A stretch of 64,000 nucleotides of DNA from Mesorhizobium sp. B2-8-5 (GCF_006440675.2 NZ_CP083951.1:3195501-3259500), one strand, 5' to 3'; positions 23,542-33,383 are shown, counted from the stretch's first letter. Program-made: numbers and translations. Notes: generated from the letters alone by a model not told the origin.

Positions 23542-25191
23542 TCAGCTCTTCTCACGGATTTGCGTCAGCGTGCGGGTCGGCGTGATCGCCTCGGGATCGA
23601 GTTTGATCTCGACGATCGCCGGCTTGCCGCTGGCGCGCGCGCGCTCGAAGGCGGGCGCGAAGTCGGCGGTCTTTTCGACCGTTTCGCCATGGCCGCCATA
23701 GGCGCGGGCCAGCGCCGCGAAGTCGGGGTTCTTGAGATCTGTGGCGACGACGCGGCTTGGATATTCCCGCTCCTGATGCATGCGGATCGTGCCGTAAATG
23801 CCGTTGTTGACGACGATCACGATGATCGGCAGGTCATATTGGACAGCCGTCGCGAACTCCTGGCCGTTCATCAGGAAGCAGCCGTCGCCGGCGAAGGCAA
23901 CCACGGTGCGATCCGGAAACAGCGATTTGGCGGCGACCGCGGCCGGCGTGCCGTAGCCCATCGAGCCGGACGTGGGCGCCGCTTGCGTGCCGAAGCGGCG
24001 GGAGCGGTAGAAGCGATGCACCCAGGTGGCGTAATTGCCGGCGCCGTTGGTGAGGATGGCATCCTCCGGCAGAACCTTTCCCAGATAGTCCATGATCGGG
24101 CCCATCTGGACGGCGCCCGGACCGGTCTGGGGCGGCGTTGACCATTCGAGATAGGCGGCGTGCGCATTTTCCGTTTCGGCCGCCCGGGTGGGCTTGGCCG
24201 TTGGCCTGCGCTTGGCGAAAGCCTCGACGAAGGCGGCGGGCGAAGCGTTGATCGCCACGGTCGGCCGGTAGACGCGGCCGAGTTCGCCGGCATCGGCATG
24301 GACATGCACCAGCGCCTGGTCGGGGTAGGGGCTCTTCAGCAGCGTGTAGTCGGAAGACGGCATCTCGCCCAGGCGGCCACCGAGCAAGAGCACGACATCG
24401 GCCTGCTTGATCCGCTCCGCCAGGTTCGGATTGATGCCGATGCCGACATCGCCGGCGTAGTTCGGATGGAGGTGGTCGAACAGCATCTGGCGGCGGAAGG
24501 AGCAGCCGACCGGCAGCGACCAGGTCTCGGCGATCGTGCGCATATGCGCCACGGCTTCCTCGTTCCAGCGCGTGCCGCCCAGAATGACGAAAGGACGCTT
24601 GGCATTGCTCAGCAACATCTCCAGCGCATCGAGCTCGGCCTCGCCTGGACGCGTCTCGACAGGCGTGTGCGGCAGCGCTTCCGGAGCCTCGACCTCGCTG
24701 GTCAGCATGTCTTCCGGCAGCGAGATGACCACAGGGCCCGGGCGGCCGGAGGTCGCGACCGCGAAGGCGCGGGTGACGAATTCGGGGATGCGCGCGGCAT
24801 CGTCGATCTCGACCACCCATTTGGCGATGTCGCCGAAGAAGCGTTTGTAGTCGACCTCCTGGAACGCCTCGCGCTCCTTGGCGTGGCTGGCGACCTGGCC
24901 GATGAACAGGATCATCGGCACCGAATCCTGCATGGCGATGTGGATGCCGGCCGAGGCATTGGTCGCGCCGGGGCCGCGGGTGACGAAGCAGATGCCGGCC
25001 TTGCCGGTCAGCCGTCCCTGGCAGTCGGCCATCATCGCGGCGCCGCCTTCCTGGCGGCAGACGATGGTGCGGATCGAAGAGTCATGCAGCGCGTCGAGCA
25101 CCGCGAGATAGGATTCGCCCGGAACGCAGAAGATGCGGTCGGTGCCGTTGGCTTCCAGCGCCTCGACGATCAGTTGTCCGCCGGTCTTCAT
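23542..25191 (-). CDS. Thiamine pyrophosphate-binding enzyme (acetolactate synthase-like)
   Basis: This 549-residue TPP enzyme has the catalytic glutamate in CRQEGGAAMMA (near residue 48). Its central domain is at residues 190-320. The TPP-binding motif starts at AGDGCFLMNGQEFATA and ends IVVNNGIYG near 450. The family spans acetolactate synthase, benzoylformate decarboxylase, oxalyl-CoA decarboxylase and others. No ilvN-type regulatory subunit is adjacent, so valine synthesis is unlikely. The stop of the CoA-transferase gene overlaps its ATG (ATGA), so the two enzymes probably act in one pathway, for example on an acyl-CoA made by the transferase. Confidence 0.85.
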   Translation of the reverse strand: MKTGGQLIVEALEANGTDRIFCVPGESYLAVLDALHDSSIRTIVCRQEGGAAMMADCQGRLTGKAGICFVTRGPGATNASAGIHIAMQDSVPMILFIGQVASHAKEREAFQEVDYKRFFGDIAKWVVEIDDAARIPEFVTRAFAVATSGRPGPVVISLPEDMLTSEVEAPEALPHTPVETRPGEAELDALEMLLSNAKRPFVILGGTRWNEEAVAHMRTIAETWSLPVGCSFRRQMLFDHLHPNYAGDVGIGINPNLAERIKQADVVLLLGGRLGEMPSSDYTLLKSPYPDQALVHVHADAGELGRVYRPTVAINASPAAFVEAFAKRRPTAKPTRAAETENAHAAYLEWSTPPQTGPGAVQMGPIMDYLGKVLPEDAILTNGAGNYATWVHRFYRSRRFGTQAAPTSGSMGYGTPAAVAAKSLFPDRTVVAFAGDGCFLMNGQEFATAVQYDLPIIVIVVNNGIYGTIRMHQEREYPSRVVATDLKNPDFAALARAYGGHGETVEKTADFAPAFERARASGKPAIVEIKLDPEAITPTRTLTQIREKS

Positions 25192-26360
25192 TTTGCTCTC
25201 TCCAGTTCGGCAAGGATTTCGTCCGTGTGCTCGCCAAGGCGCGGCGAAGGGCGCTCATAGACGAGCGGCGTGCCCGACATCACCATCGGCGCGCGCACCG
25301 AGGGCAGGCGATTGCCGTGGCCGTCGTCGAGGTCGAGCCGCATGCCGCGCGCGATGGTCTGCGGATCGGCGAACATCTGGCCGATCGTGTTGATCGGGCT
25401 CGCCGGCACGCCGGCGGCTTCCAGCTTCGCCAGCAACGGATCGCGATCGAACGCGGCCAGCGTCTCGACGATCCGCTCGCGCAGCTTCACGCGGTTGGCG
25501 ACGCGGGCAGGGTTGGTGGCGAAATCAGGATCGGCGGGCAGATCGGCGATGCCGACGGCGGCGCAGAACTTGCCGAACTGCCCGTCATTGCCGACCGCGA
25601 GGATGATGTGGCCGTCCCTCACCGGCAGGACTTCGTAGGGGGCGATGTTCATATGCGCATTCCCCATCTGCACCGGCGACTTGCCCGAGACCAGATAGTT
25701 GAGGTTCTGGTTGCCGAGCGCCGAAATCTGGCTGTCGTAGAGCGCCATGTCGACATGCTGGCCCTCGCCGGTCTTTTCGGCATGGCGAAGTGCTGCCTGG
25801 ATGGCGATCACCGAATAGAGGCCGGTGAAGAGATCCGAGATGGCGACGCCGGCCTTCTGCGGCTCACGGCCGGGCTCGCCGGTAATCGACATCATGCCGG
25901 CCATGGCCTGGATGATGAAATCGTAACCCGCGCGTGGCGCGTAGGGCCCATTCTGGCCGAAGCCTGTGATCGAGCAATAGACAAGCCGCGGATTGATCGC
26001 CTTCAGGCTTTCGTAGTCGAGGCCGTATTTCTTCAGGCCGCCGAGCTTGAAGTTCTCGATCAGCACGTCGGCCGTGGCGATCAGCCTGCGCAGCGTCTCG
26101 GCACCCTCGGGCTTGGAGAAATCGACGGCGATAGAGCGTTTGCCGCGATTGCAGGAGTGATAATAAGCGGCCGAAAGGTTCTCGCCATCATGGCTCATGA
26201 CGAAGGGCGGACCCCATTTGCGGGTATCGTCGCCGCCATCGGGGCTCTCGACCTTGATGACATCGGCGCCGAGATCGGCCAGCAATTGCCCGGCCCAGGG
26301 ACCGGCCAGGATGCGAGCAAGTTCGATAACGCGGATGCCTTTCAGCGGAGGGGCGGTCAT
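25188..26360 (-). CDS. CaiB/BaiF family CoA-transferase
   Basis: The 390-residue class III CoA-transferase begins PLKGIRVIELARILAGPWAGQLLADLGADVIKVE, with the catalytic aspartate expected in the VDFSKPEG / DLFTGLYS region, and ends with VRAPMVMSGTP. These enzymes move CoA between carboxylic acids (formyl-CoA:oxalate, carnitine, succinyl-CoA donors). It is translationally coupled to the TPP enzyme gene downstream. The arrangement resembles frc-oxc of oxalate catabolism, but the TPP enzyme does not look like a clear Oxc, so the substrate stays open. Confidence 0.88.
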   Translation of the reverse strand: MTAPPLKGIRVIELARILAGPWAGQLLADLGADVIKVESPDGGDDTRKWGPPFVMSHDGENLSAAYYHSCNRGKRSIAVDFSKPEGAETLRRLIATADVLIENFKLGGLKKYGLDYESLKAINPRLVYCSITGFGQNGPYAPRAGYDFIIQAMAGMMSITGEPGREPQKAGVAISDLFTGLYSVIAIQAALRHAEKTGEGQHVDMALYDSQISALGNQNLNYLVSGKSPVQMGNAHMNIAPYEVLPVRDGHIILAVGNDGQFGKFCAAVGIADLPADPDFATNPARVANRVKLRERIVETLAAFDRDPLLAKLEAAGVPASPINTIGQMFADPQTIARGMRLDLDDGHGNRLPSVRAPMVMSGTPLVYERPSPRLGEHTDEILAELERAK

Positions 26361-26441
26361 GGATCACCGTGTTCTAACGAAACGCAGGCTCTAGCAACAC
26401 GCACCGGCCGTGTCACGACCCATACGATAGGCCACGCCGGA

Positions 26442-27374
26442 TCAGGATTTCAGCACGCCGTCGGCCCAAGCGGCGAAATCATTCATGACGGAGTCGCGGT
26501 TGATCTCGTTCAGGCTTTCATGGCGGGTTTCCGGATAAACCTTTGAAACCAGATTCGAAAAGCCCAATGCCCGCATGCGTTTTGCCAGGTGATGGACGGC
26601 CTTGCCGTAGTCCGACGCGGGGTCTTTCTCGCCGCCGACAAGGTTGACGAAGAGATCGCGCCGGACGCCGGCAAAGCTCTGGTCCTTGCCGCCATGAAGC
26701 GCCATGTCGACCACATCGCGCCACATCGAGACCGACGCATCCCAGCCGCAGAGCGGGTCGGCGACATATTTGTCGACCTCGACCGGGTCGCGCGACAGCC
26801 AGTCGAACAAGGTCCGGTGGTCGGGCACCGCCTTGCCCCAGGCCTGGAAGGTGAGTTTGGGCAAAAGGCGAGACGGCACGTCGGAACCCAGCCGCATCCG
26901 CTCCCAGCCGAGGATGAGCAGCGCCAATTGCCCGAGCAGGCCTTGCGAGAAATTGCCGTTCCAGATCGCGGCGGCATGGACACACTCGGAGTGGCGCAGG
27001 ACGAAGTTCAGCGCGACCGAGGCGCCGAGCGAATGGCCGAAGATGATGACCGGCAATCCCGGATGCTCGGCCGCGATCAGGTCGTGAACGGTATCGACGT
27101 CGGCGATCACCTTGGCGATGCCGTCGCTGTCGGCGAATTTGCCGAGCGGCGCGCCGGGAGCCTTGGTCGCGCCATGGCCGCGATGGTCATGGGCATAGAC
27201 GTGAAATCCGCGCGGCCCCAGGAAATCGGCAAAGCGGGCGTAGCGCGCCGCATGCTCGGCCAGGCCATGGTTGATCTGGACCACGGCGCGCGGATTTCCG
27301 GCGGCTTCTTTCACATAAAGGTTGAGGTCGGCCCCGGTCGGTGAAGCCAGCCTGGTCTTTCTGTCGAATGGCAT
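26442..27374 (-). CDS. Alpha/beta hydrolase, monoglyceride lipase-like
   Basis: The 310-residue hydrolase of the Hydrolase_4 type shows INHGLAEHAARY (oxyanion region), AHDHRGHG, the nucleophile elbow GHSLGAS (Ser near residue 112), and the closing His in PETRHESLNE. These are the standard lysophospholipase/monoacylglycerol lipase motifs, so it probably cleaves acylglycerols or similar esters in the cytosol. The ATG at 27374 is preferred; the longer frame to 27467 has no family support. Confidence 0.88.
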   Translation of the reverse strand: MPFDRKTRLASPTGADLNLYVKEAAGNPRAVVQINHGLAEHAARYARFADFLGPRGFHVYAHDHRGHGATKAPGAPLGKFADSDGIAKVIADVDTVHDLIAAEHPGLPVIIFGHSLGASVALNFVLRHSECVHAAAIWNGNFSQGLLGQLALLILGWERMRLGSDVPSRLLPKLTFQAWGKAVPDHRTLFDWLSRDPVEVDKYVADPLCGWDASVSMWRDVVDMALHGGKDQSFAGVRRDLFVNLVGGEKDPASDYGKAVHHLAKRMRALGFSNLVSKVYPETRHESLNEINRDSVMNDFAAWADGVLKS

Positions 27375-27622
27375 GTCTCGCTCCCTCGGTGACTGTTGAG
27401 CGAGGGCTTTGCCGACGTCAAGTGGACGAGCGCGCCTGACGATATGCTTACGCCGGCAATCCGTCACATCGCCAAGGCGATCGGGCAGCTTGCGGGCGCG
27501 CGGATTGCAAGCGCTCAGCTGGGGATAGTTTTTTCGCGTGACGAAAAAGATCGCAATTCTGACACGTCGGCTGTTCTAGTGTGACGAATCCAATACGGTT
27601 CAATGATCGCCGGGAGAGCGGG

Positions 27623-28633
27623 ATGCGGGTTTGGGCGTTGTGGGGTTCGATGATGCTGGCTTTCGCCGGTGTCGGGGTGGCGCATGCCGACGTGAAGATG
27701 AGCGGCACCTTCGTGGCCGACAGCACCTGCCCGGCGACGCAGGCCATCAAGAGTGGCAAGAACCCCGGCAATGTCTCGACCGAGGCCGGCAAGAGCTACG
27801 AGCTGCTTGCCGGCAACAAGGACGAGCCCACGCACTACCTCATCCAGGTGCCGGGTGCCGATCCCGAGCGGCGCTGGGTGAAGATCAGCTGCGGCCATGT
27901 CACCGGCGGCGGCGCATCGGTCACGCCGGCGCCTTCCGGCCAGACCAAGCCGTCATCGTCTGCCTCCGGGAAACCCGAATATGTCTTTGCGCTGAGCTGG
28001 CAGCCGGCTTTCTGCGAGACCAAGGCGAGCAAGCCCGAATGCAAGGCACAGAGCCCGGGCGAGTTCGATGCCTCGCATTTCACGCTGCATGGGCTGTGGC
28101 CGCAGCCGAACGGCAATTTCTATTGCCAGGTCTCGGCGAGCGACAAGGCCAATGACAATCCGTCGCATTGGGGAGACCTGCCACCGGTCGAGCTCGACGC
28201 AAAGACGCGTGCCGAGCTCGACCAGGTGATGCCGGGCACGGCTTCCAAGCTCGAGCGCCACGAATGGATCAAGCATGGTACTTGCTACGGCAAGAGCCAG
28301 CAGGACTATTTCTCCGACGCGCTCAACCTGATGCGGGCGGTGAACGCCTCGCCGGTGCGCGACCTCTTCAACAAGAACATCGGCAAGCAATTGACGTCGG
28401 ACCAGATCCGCGGCGCCTTCAACGAAGCCTTCGGTCCCGGCGCAGGCGATCGCGTGCGCGTGTCCTGCCTGGTCGACCCGTCGAGCGGGCGGCGCCTGAT
28501 CGGCGAGATCACGCTCGGCCTGTCCGGCCCGGTCGGTCCCGACAGCAAGCTCACCGATCTCTTGATGGCCTCCGCGCCGACAGCCAAGGCCGGTTGCCCG
28601 AAGGGCGCGGTCGACGCGATCGGATTCCAGTAG
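27623..28633 (+). CDS. Secreted ribonuclease T2 family protein
   Basis: The 336-residue product has a signal peptide (residues 1-22) and a short Ser/Pro-rich linker near residues 110-118. The RNase T2 domain has both active-site motifs: FTLHGLWPQPNG (CAS I) and RHEWIKHGTCYG (CAS II), with all catalytic His, Glu and Lys residues present. The N-terminal 90 residues with two cysteines (STCPATQ, ISCGHV) are a separate module I do not recognise. It would degrade RNA in the periplasm or outside the cell. The start at 27623 follows GGGAG. Confidence 0.88.
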   Translation: MRVWALWGSMMLAFAGVGVAHADVKMSGTFVADSTCPATQAIKSGKNPGNVSTEAGKSYELLAGNKDEPTHYLIQVPGADPERRWVKISCGHVTGGGASVTPAPSGQTKPSSSASGKPEYVFALSWQPAFCETKASKPECKAQSPGEFDASHFTLHGLWPQPNGNFYCQVSASDKANDNPSHWGDLPPVELDAKTRAELDQVMPGTASKLERHEWIKHGTCYGKSQQDYFSDALNLMRAVNASPVRDLFNKNIGKQLTSDQIRGAFNEAFGPGAGDRVRVSCLVDPSSGRRLIGEITLGLSGPVGPDSKLTDLLMASAPTAKAGCPKGAVDAIGFQ

Positions 28634-28664
28634 GCGGGAATTCCCGGGTCCAGGCCGATCGTGA

Positions 28665-29941
28665 TTAGGCTGACCTTGGGGCCGCCTGCAGGATGATCGC
28701 CTCGCTGCCGGGCTCGCCGACCACGCGGTCGCGGCCGCTCAGCTTGGCCTTGTAGAGGCGCTGGTCGGCCAGCGCGAAGATGTCGGCGAGGCAGCGCGTC
28801 GTCTCGCCGACGGTGGAGACGCCGGCACTCACGGTGATGTTGAAGCGGTTGGTGTGCGCCGATGTCTTGGTGGCGTTCCTGATGGTCTCGCCGAGCAACC
28901 TGGCGGGCGCGTGCGAATGTTGCGTCAGCACGGCGAATTCCTCGCCCCCGATCCGGAACACCTGATCGTTGCCGCCGACGGTCTCGGCCAGCAGCACAGC
29001 CATCGATTTCAGCACCTTGTCGCCCTCGGCGTGACCGAAGCGGTCGTTGATCGACTTGAAATGGTCGACGTCGACGATGAGCAGGCTGAGCGGCTTGCCG
29101 ATCCTGATGGCGGCCGACACGGCGGACTCGCCGTCGGCGTCGAAACTGCCCCGATGCAGCAGGCCGGTGAGGCCGTCGCGGCCGACATATTTGATCAGCG
29201 CTTCATAGCGCTCGCGATAGGTGAGCGTGTCGAAGATGTCGGAGAGGCCGCGCGGAACGGCGATGTCGCTGTCCTCGACGCATTTGAGATAGGCGACGAG
29301 CATGCCGCTATAGGCAAGTGCGGCACCCATCTTGGCCAACCAGCCGCCGAAGAAGACCTCGATCGACGCGCCGGCGACGAAATGCAGCGCGGTGAAGAAG
29401 CCGGCCTGATCGAAGGTGAGCACGCAGGCGACCGATGCGAGGATGCGCAAGAACGGCCTCGCGCGCAGATAGGCGCCGAGCTTCTCGTAGAGAGGATGAT
29501 CAGGATGGCGTCGACGAACAGCAACGAGGTGCCCCACACCATCAGCCAGCCCATCTCGTCGATGAAGCCGATGTTGGGCATTCTGCCGTCGGAAAGCGGA
29601 GAAACGGCGTGCAGGCGCAGGATCAGCACTAGGCCGATCATCAAGGCGTTGCCCAGCAAAAGGCCGTAGATCGGCTGGCGGACCGTCGCGGCATCCTCCT
29701 TCATATAGAGCAGAAGCAGCATGACCAGCTTGCCGGAAAACAGCACGGCTGAACCTGGCGAGACCAGGCCAAAAGGCAGCGCGACATAGAAGACGCTGGC
29801 GAGATAGGTCTCGAGGAAATGCATGACGCCGAGCGCGCAGATGAACACGCCAAGGCCGATGCGGCGCCGGAAGCGGAAAAGCGTGACCATGGCGCCGAAA
29901 TACAGAACCGCTTCGGCAAGGAGCAGGACACCGTTCAGCAC
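28665..29941 (-). pseudogene. Membrane-anchored GGDEF diguanylate cyclase gene with a frameshift
   Basis: Two overlapping frames on this strand make one protein. From the GTG at 29941 one frame gives about 150 residues with four to five membrane segments, ending in LLFVDAILIIL. A second frame, entered near 29490, continues YEKLGAYLRARPFLRILASVACVLTF, a last helix, and the GGDEF domain with DGLTGLLHRGSF, DVDHFKSINDRFGH and RIGGEEFAVL (active GGEEF). One missing base in the CCTCTCTACG stretch near 29490 would explain the break: CTCCTCTAC would restore the frame. An intact version would make cyclic di-GMP at the inner membrane. It may be a true mutation or a sequencing error. Confidence 0.75.
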
Positions 29942-30205
29942 GTCGTCGATCCGATCTTCCCCGAAACCGCGGCACGGCCGCGATTTCCCAACCTATTAGC
30001 GTTTTGAAGGCGAATGGTTAACCACTGATTTCACGCTATGGCTGGCGGCGGCGAAAAGCTGGGGGCGGAGTCGGGAGCGCAAACCGGCGAATGCGCACCG
30101 TTTGGCCGCCGGCGTGCCGAAAGCGATTGCCGTTCGTCGCTTCATCGCCTACATAGCGCGCAACCCCCATTCACCTTGACACTTCAGTTTCCAGGGAAAG
30201 CGCGC

Positions 30206-31855
30206 GTGGCTCGCCAGTTCATCTATCACATGTCAGGCCTGTCGAAGGCCTATGGCACCAAGAAGGTGCTCGATAACGTTCACCTGTCCTTCTATCCGGA
30301 CGCCAAGATCGGCATTCTCGGCCCCAACGGCTCGGGCAAGTCGACGATCCTGCGCATCATGGCCGGGCTCGACAAGGAGTTCCAGGGCGAGGCGTGGCTG
30401 GCAGAGGGCGCAACCGTCGGCTATCTCCCTCAGGAGCCGCAACTCGATCCAAACAAGACCGTGATGGAAAACGTCATGGAAGGCGTCGCCAGGAAGACGG
30501 CCATCATCGAGCGCTACAACGAACTGATGATGAACTATTCCGACGAGACGGCCGATGAGTCGGCCAAGCTCCAGGACGAGATGGATCGCCTGAACCTGTG
30601 GGACCTCGAGCAGCAGGTCGAGATGGCGATGGACGCGCTGCAGTGCCCGCCAGGCGATTCCGAGGTGACGAACCTTTCAGGCGGCGAGCGCCGCCGCGTC
30701 GCGCTTTGCCAGCTTCTGTTGCGCCAGCCGGATCTGCTGCTGCTCGACGAACCGACCAACCATCTCGACGCCGAGACCACGGCGTGGCTGGAAAAGCACC
30801 TGCGCGATTATCCGGGCTCGGTGCTGATCATCACCCACGACCGCTACTTCCTGGACAACGTGACCGGCTGGATCCTCGAGCTCGATCGCGGCCGCGGCAT
30901 TCCCTACGAGGGCAACTACACCAAATATCTCGATGCCAAGGCCAAGCGCCTGATCCAGGAAGGCCGCGAGGACGACGCCCGCCAAAAGTCGATCTGGCGC
31001 GAGCGCGAGTGGATCCAGTCCTCGCCCAAGGCGCGTCAGACCAAGTCCAAGGCGCGTATCAAGGCCTATGAGGAGTTGGTCGAGCAGTCGCAGAACCGCA
31101 AGCCGACCGACACGCAGATCGTCATTCCGTCGAGCGAGCGCCTGGGCAACGTCGTCATCGAGGTCGAAGGCCTCAACAAGGGCTTCGGCGACGAGCTTTT
31201 GATCGAGAACCTGTCGTTCAGGCTGCCGCCGGGCGGCATCGTCGGCGTCATCGGCCCGAACGGCGCCGGCAAGACGACGCTGTTCAAGACCTTCACCGGT
31301 CAGGAAAAGCCGGATGCGGGCACCGTGCGCATCGGCGAGACGGTCAAGCTCGGCTATGTCGACCAGAGCCGCGACGCGCTCGATGGCAGCAAAACCGTAT
31401 GGGAAGAAATTTCCGGCGGCGCCGAAATCATCAAGCTCGGCAAGCACGAGATCAACAGCCGCGCCTATTGCTCGTCGTTCAACTTCCGTGGCGGCGACCA
31501 ACAGCAGAAGGTCGGCAACCTGTCGGGCGGCCAGCGCAACCGCGTGCATCTGGCCAAGATGCTGAAAGGCGGCGGCAATGTTCTGCTGCTCGACGAGCCG
31601 ACCAACGACCTCGATACCGAAACGCTGGGTGCGCTGGAAGACGCGCTGGAGGCCTATGCCGGTTGCGCCGTCATCATCAGCCACGATCGCATGTTCCTTG
31701 ATCGTATGGCGACCCACATGCTGGCCTTCGAGGGCAACGCGCATGTCGAATGGTTCGAAGGCAATTTCGAGGAGTATGAGAAGGACAAGCTGCGCCGCCT
31801 GGGCGCCGAAGCGGCGGCCCCGCACCGCATGACGCACAAGCGGCTGACGCGGTAA
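30206..31855 (+). CDS. ettA: Energy-dependent translational throttle protein EttA (ABC-F ATPase)
   Basis: The 549-residue protein has two ABC domains. Walker A motifs are GPNGSGKST and GPNGAGKTT. The signatures are LSGGERRRVALCQLL and LSGGQRNRVHLAK, each with a DEPTN Walker B. The RQTKSKARIKAYEEL linker (P-site tRNA interaction motif) lies between. EttA binds the ribosomal E site and couples early elongation to the ATP/ADP ratio. The GTG at 30206 (MARQFIYHMSGLSKAYG) fits the family start and follows AGGGAAAG; the open frame upstream is not conserved. The restriction gene begins three bases after its stop. Confidence 0.95.
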   Translation: MARQFIYHMSGLSKAYGTKKVLDNVHLSFYPDAKIGILGPNGSGKSTILRIMAGLDKEFQGEAWLAEGATVGYLPQEPQLDPNKTVMENVMEGVARKTAIIERYNELMMNYSDETADESAKLQDEMDRLNLWDLEQQVEMAMDALQCPPGDSEVTNLSGGERRRVALCQLLLRQPDLLLLDEPTNHLDAETTAWLEKHLRDYPGSVLIITHDRYFLDNVTGWILELDRGRGIPYEGNYTKYLDAKAKRLIQEGREDDARQKSIWREREWIQSSPKARQTKSKARIKAYEELVEQSQNRKPTDTQIVIPSSERLGNVVIEVEGLNKGFGDELLIENLSFRLPPGGIVGVIGPNGAGKTTLFKTFTGQEKPDAGTVRIGETVKLGYVDQSRDALDGSKTVWEEISGGAEIIKLGKHEINSRAYCSSFNFRGGDQQQKVGNLSGGQRNRVHLAKMLKGGGNVLLLDEPTNDLDTETLGALEDALEAYAGCAVIISHDRMFLDRMATHMLAFEGNAHVEWFEGNFEEYEKDKLRRLGAEAAAPHRMTHKRLTR

Positions 31856-31858
31856 GAC

Positions 31859-32671
31859 ATGGCGCTTTTCGATCGTCTTTCAGCCAAAGGATTTCAGGTC
31901 GAATTTCATTCGCATGCCGAGGCGATTCTTTCAGTCGACTTTCCTGATGCAGTGGCGGAATTGGAAGATGTGCTCCTTGCCGCATCGATCCCGATTGAGG
32001 AGATTATTGCTGGAGGCGGTGGCGAAACGAAGAACACCCAGCGGCTACGACGCGGATTGGCAGCCGCTGGTTGGCTGACGACGACCTTCACCATTGAAAA
32101 AGTGATCAATGGAATCGGCAAAGAAGCGATTTCTCACAAAATGGACCATGTTCGACGCCTCCCTCAGCGGAAAGGATCGGACGCGGTAGTAGCGCTCGAA
32201 ATCGAATGGAACAACAAAGACCCATTTTTTGATCGAGACCTTGAGAATTTCAAACGGCTGCATGCCGAAGGGGCTATTTCTGTCGGCATGATAGTCACGC
32301 GCGGGAGATCACTGCATGACAATATGCTTGATCTGGTTCTGCGGTTTTTCGATGAGAGGCAAATACAATCGTTTGATGATTTACTGCGGTGGGGATACGA
32401 TCCGACTGTGCGCCAACGTGCCGCAATAATGAAACGTATAGAACGCTCGAAGAATCCCGTGACTTTTAGGGAGGCGTTCGCGAACAAGTTTGTGGCCGAT
32501 AAATTCGGCGAAGCCACCACTCATTGGCGAAAACTCGATGACCGCATTTCCCGAGGAGTGGGCAATCCTTGTCCCATCGTCACAATTGGACTGCCAGATT
32601 CGATCGTCAGTTTCGGAGAGGATCCTTCAACTCTTCAGCCGATAATCGATGCCGTCGGCGACGACGAATAA
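31859..32671 (+). CDS. Type II restriction endonuclease, BglII/BstYI-like
   Basis: The 270-residue protein resembles the BglII family in the segment VALEIEWNNKDPFFDRDLEN (residues 111-130) followed by FKRLHAEGAISVGMIVTRG. The putative metal-binding residues are Asp108, Glu114 and Glu116, the E-x-E/Q arrangement of BglII-like enzymes. Members cut at sites with a GATC core (BglII AGATCT; BstYI RGATCY), but its own site is not known. The DNA is visibly more A+T-rich than its neighbours, with AAA, ATT and GAT codons common. It is convergent with a methyltransferase gene, leaving seven bases between, and starts only three bases after ettA. The pair was probably acquired by transfer. Confidence 0.82.
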   Translation: MALFDRLSAKGFQVEFHSHAEAILSVDFPDAVAELEDVLLAASIPIEEIIAGGGGETKNTQRLRRGLAAAGWLTTTFTIEKVINGIGKEAISHKMDHVRRLPQRKGSDAVVALEIEWNNKDPFFDRDLENFKRLHAEGAISVGMIVTRGRSLHDNMLDLVLRFFDERQIQSFDDLLRWGYDPTVRQRAAIMKRIERSKNPVTFREAFANKFVADKFGEATTHWRKLDDRISRGVGNPCPIVTIGLPDSIVSFGEDPSTLQPIIDAVGDDE

Positions 32672-32678
32672 TCAGCTA

Positions 32679-33323
32679 TCATTCTGCAGGCTCTGTGGCC
32701 GAGTTGTAGGCATATGTCTTCCAAGTCGGCTTGTAGTCCTCGTCCGCTTGGTTGCCCCAATAGGTCCACTTCGGCCTAGTGCCGCGAGCAAAAAGCTCAA
32801 GATACGGCCCTTTCGAGCAGTTCTCAATCAATTCGTACTGCTCGTCGGGCTTCCGCGAATGCTCGCGCTTGCGCGATGAGAGATAATTGACCTGGCTGCG
32901 TCCGGGGGCCTCAGTGCGCGCGTTTTTTCCGCGCACGCCGAACAGCAATAGCTCCGTCACATTGCGGAAGTAGAAGCCGACACCACGACCATCGGAGCCG
33001 CCATCTTTGCGCACCTTGTGCCAAACGATGTTCGATTTGTATTCGAATCCCCAACTACGCATGACCTGTAGGCCATCCGGCAAAAGCGCGTTGGGGACCC
33101 AAAGATAGAGGTGCGCGGGTTGCAAAGTTAGCTCTGCCACTGGAAGGGCGCATATGTCGTCGGTTGTCATTGTCTCGTAGCGAGACAATCGACGATGCTC
33201 AGGAGCAACTTTTCCAGTGCGGTTTGTAAAACGCCATGGCGGATCGGCCAGCACGGTGTGAAAGCGCTTGCCGGCTGTCCTTTTTGCCAAATCGATGGCT
33301 GCGTTCATCGCTTCGGCGTTCAC
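32679..33323 (-). CDS. MT-A70 family adenine-N6 methyltransferase (cognate modification enzyme)
   Basis: The 214-residue protein carries the DPPW catalytic motif (residues 27-30 counted from the GTG at 33323). The second half follows: [32 protein letters not shown], then [22 protein letters not shown]70 enzymes transfer a methyl group to adenine N6. Together with the BglII-like gene it makes a type II restriction-modification unit, and it would protect the adenine of the GATC-like site. The GTG at 33323 has AAGGGGG in front and is preferred; an in-frame ATG lies at 33308 and an upstream one at 33431. Its base composition is also lower in G+C than that of tam. Confidence 0.82.
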   Translation of the reverse strand: MNAEAMNAAIDLAKRTAGKRFHTVLADPPWRFTNRTGKVAPEHRRLSRYETMTTDDICALPVAELTLQPAHLYLWVPNALLPDGLQVMRSWGFEYKSNIVWHKVRKDGGSDGRGVGFYFRNVTELLLFGVRGKNARTEAPGRSQVNYLSSRKREHSRKPDEQYELIENCSKGPYLELFARGTRPKWTYWGNQADEDYKPTWKTYAYNSATEPAE

Positions 33324-33383
33324 CGTGGCCCCCTTGGGAAATGCTATAGAACAAAAGAGGAACTTTTCCCTTCTGTCAAGACT

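Noticed and set aside
28665..29975. 436-residue frame as an intact protein from 29975
   Set aside because: Its first 170 residues are Arg/Pro-rich antisense-like noise; the membrane domain is found in another frame, so this is a frameshifted gene.
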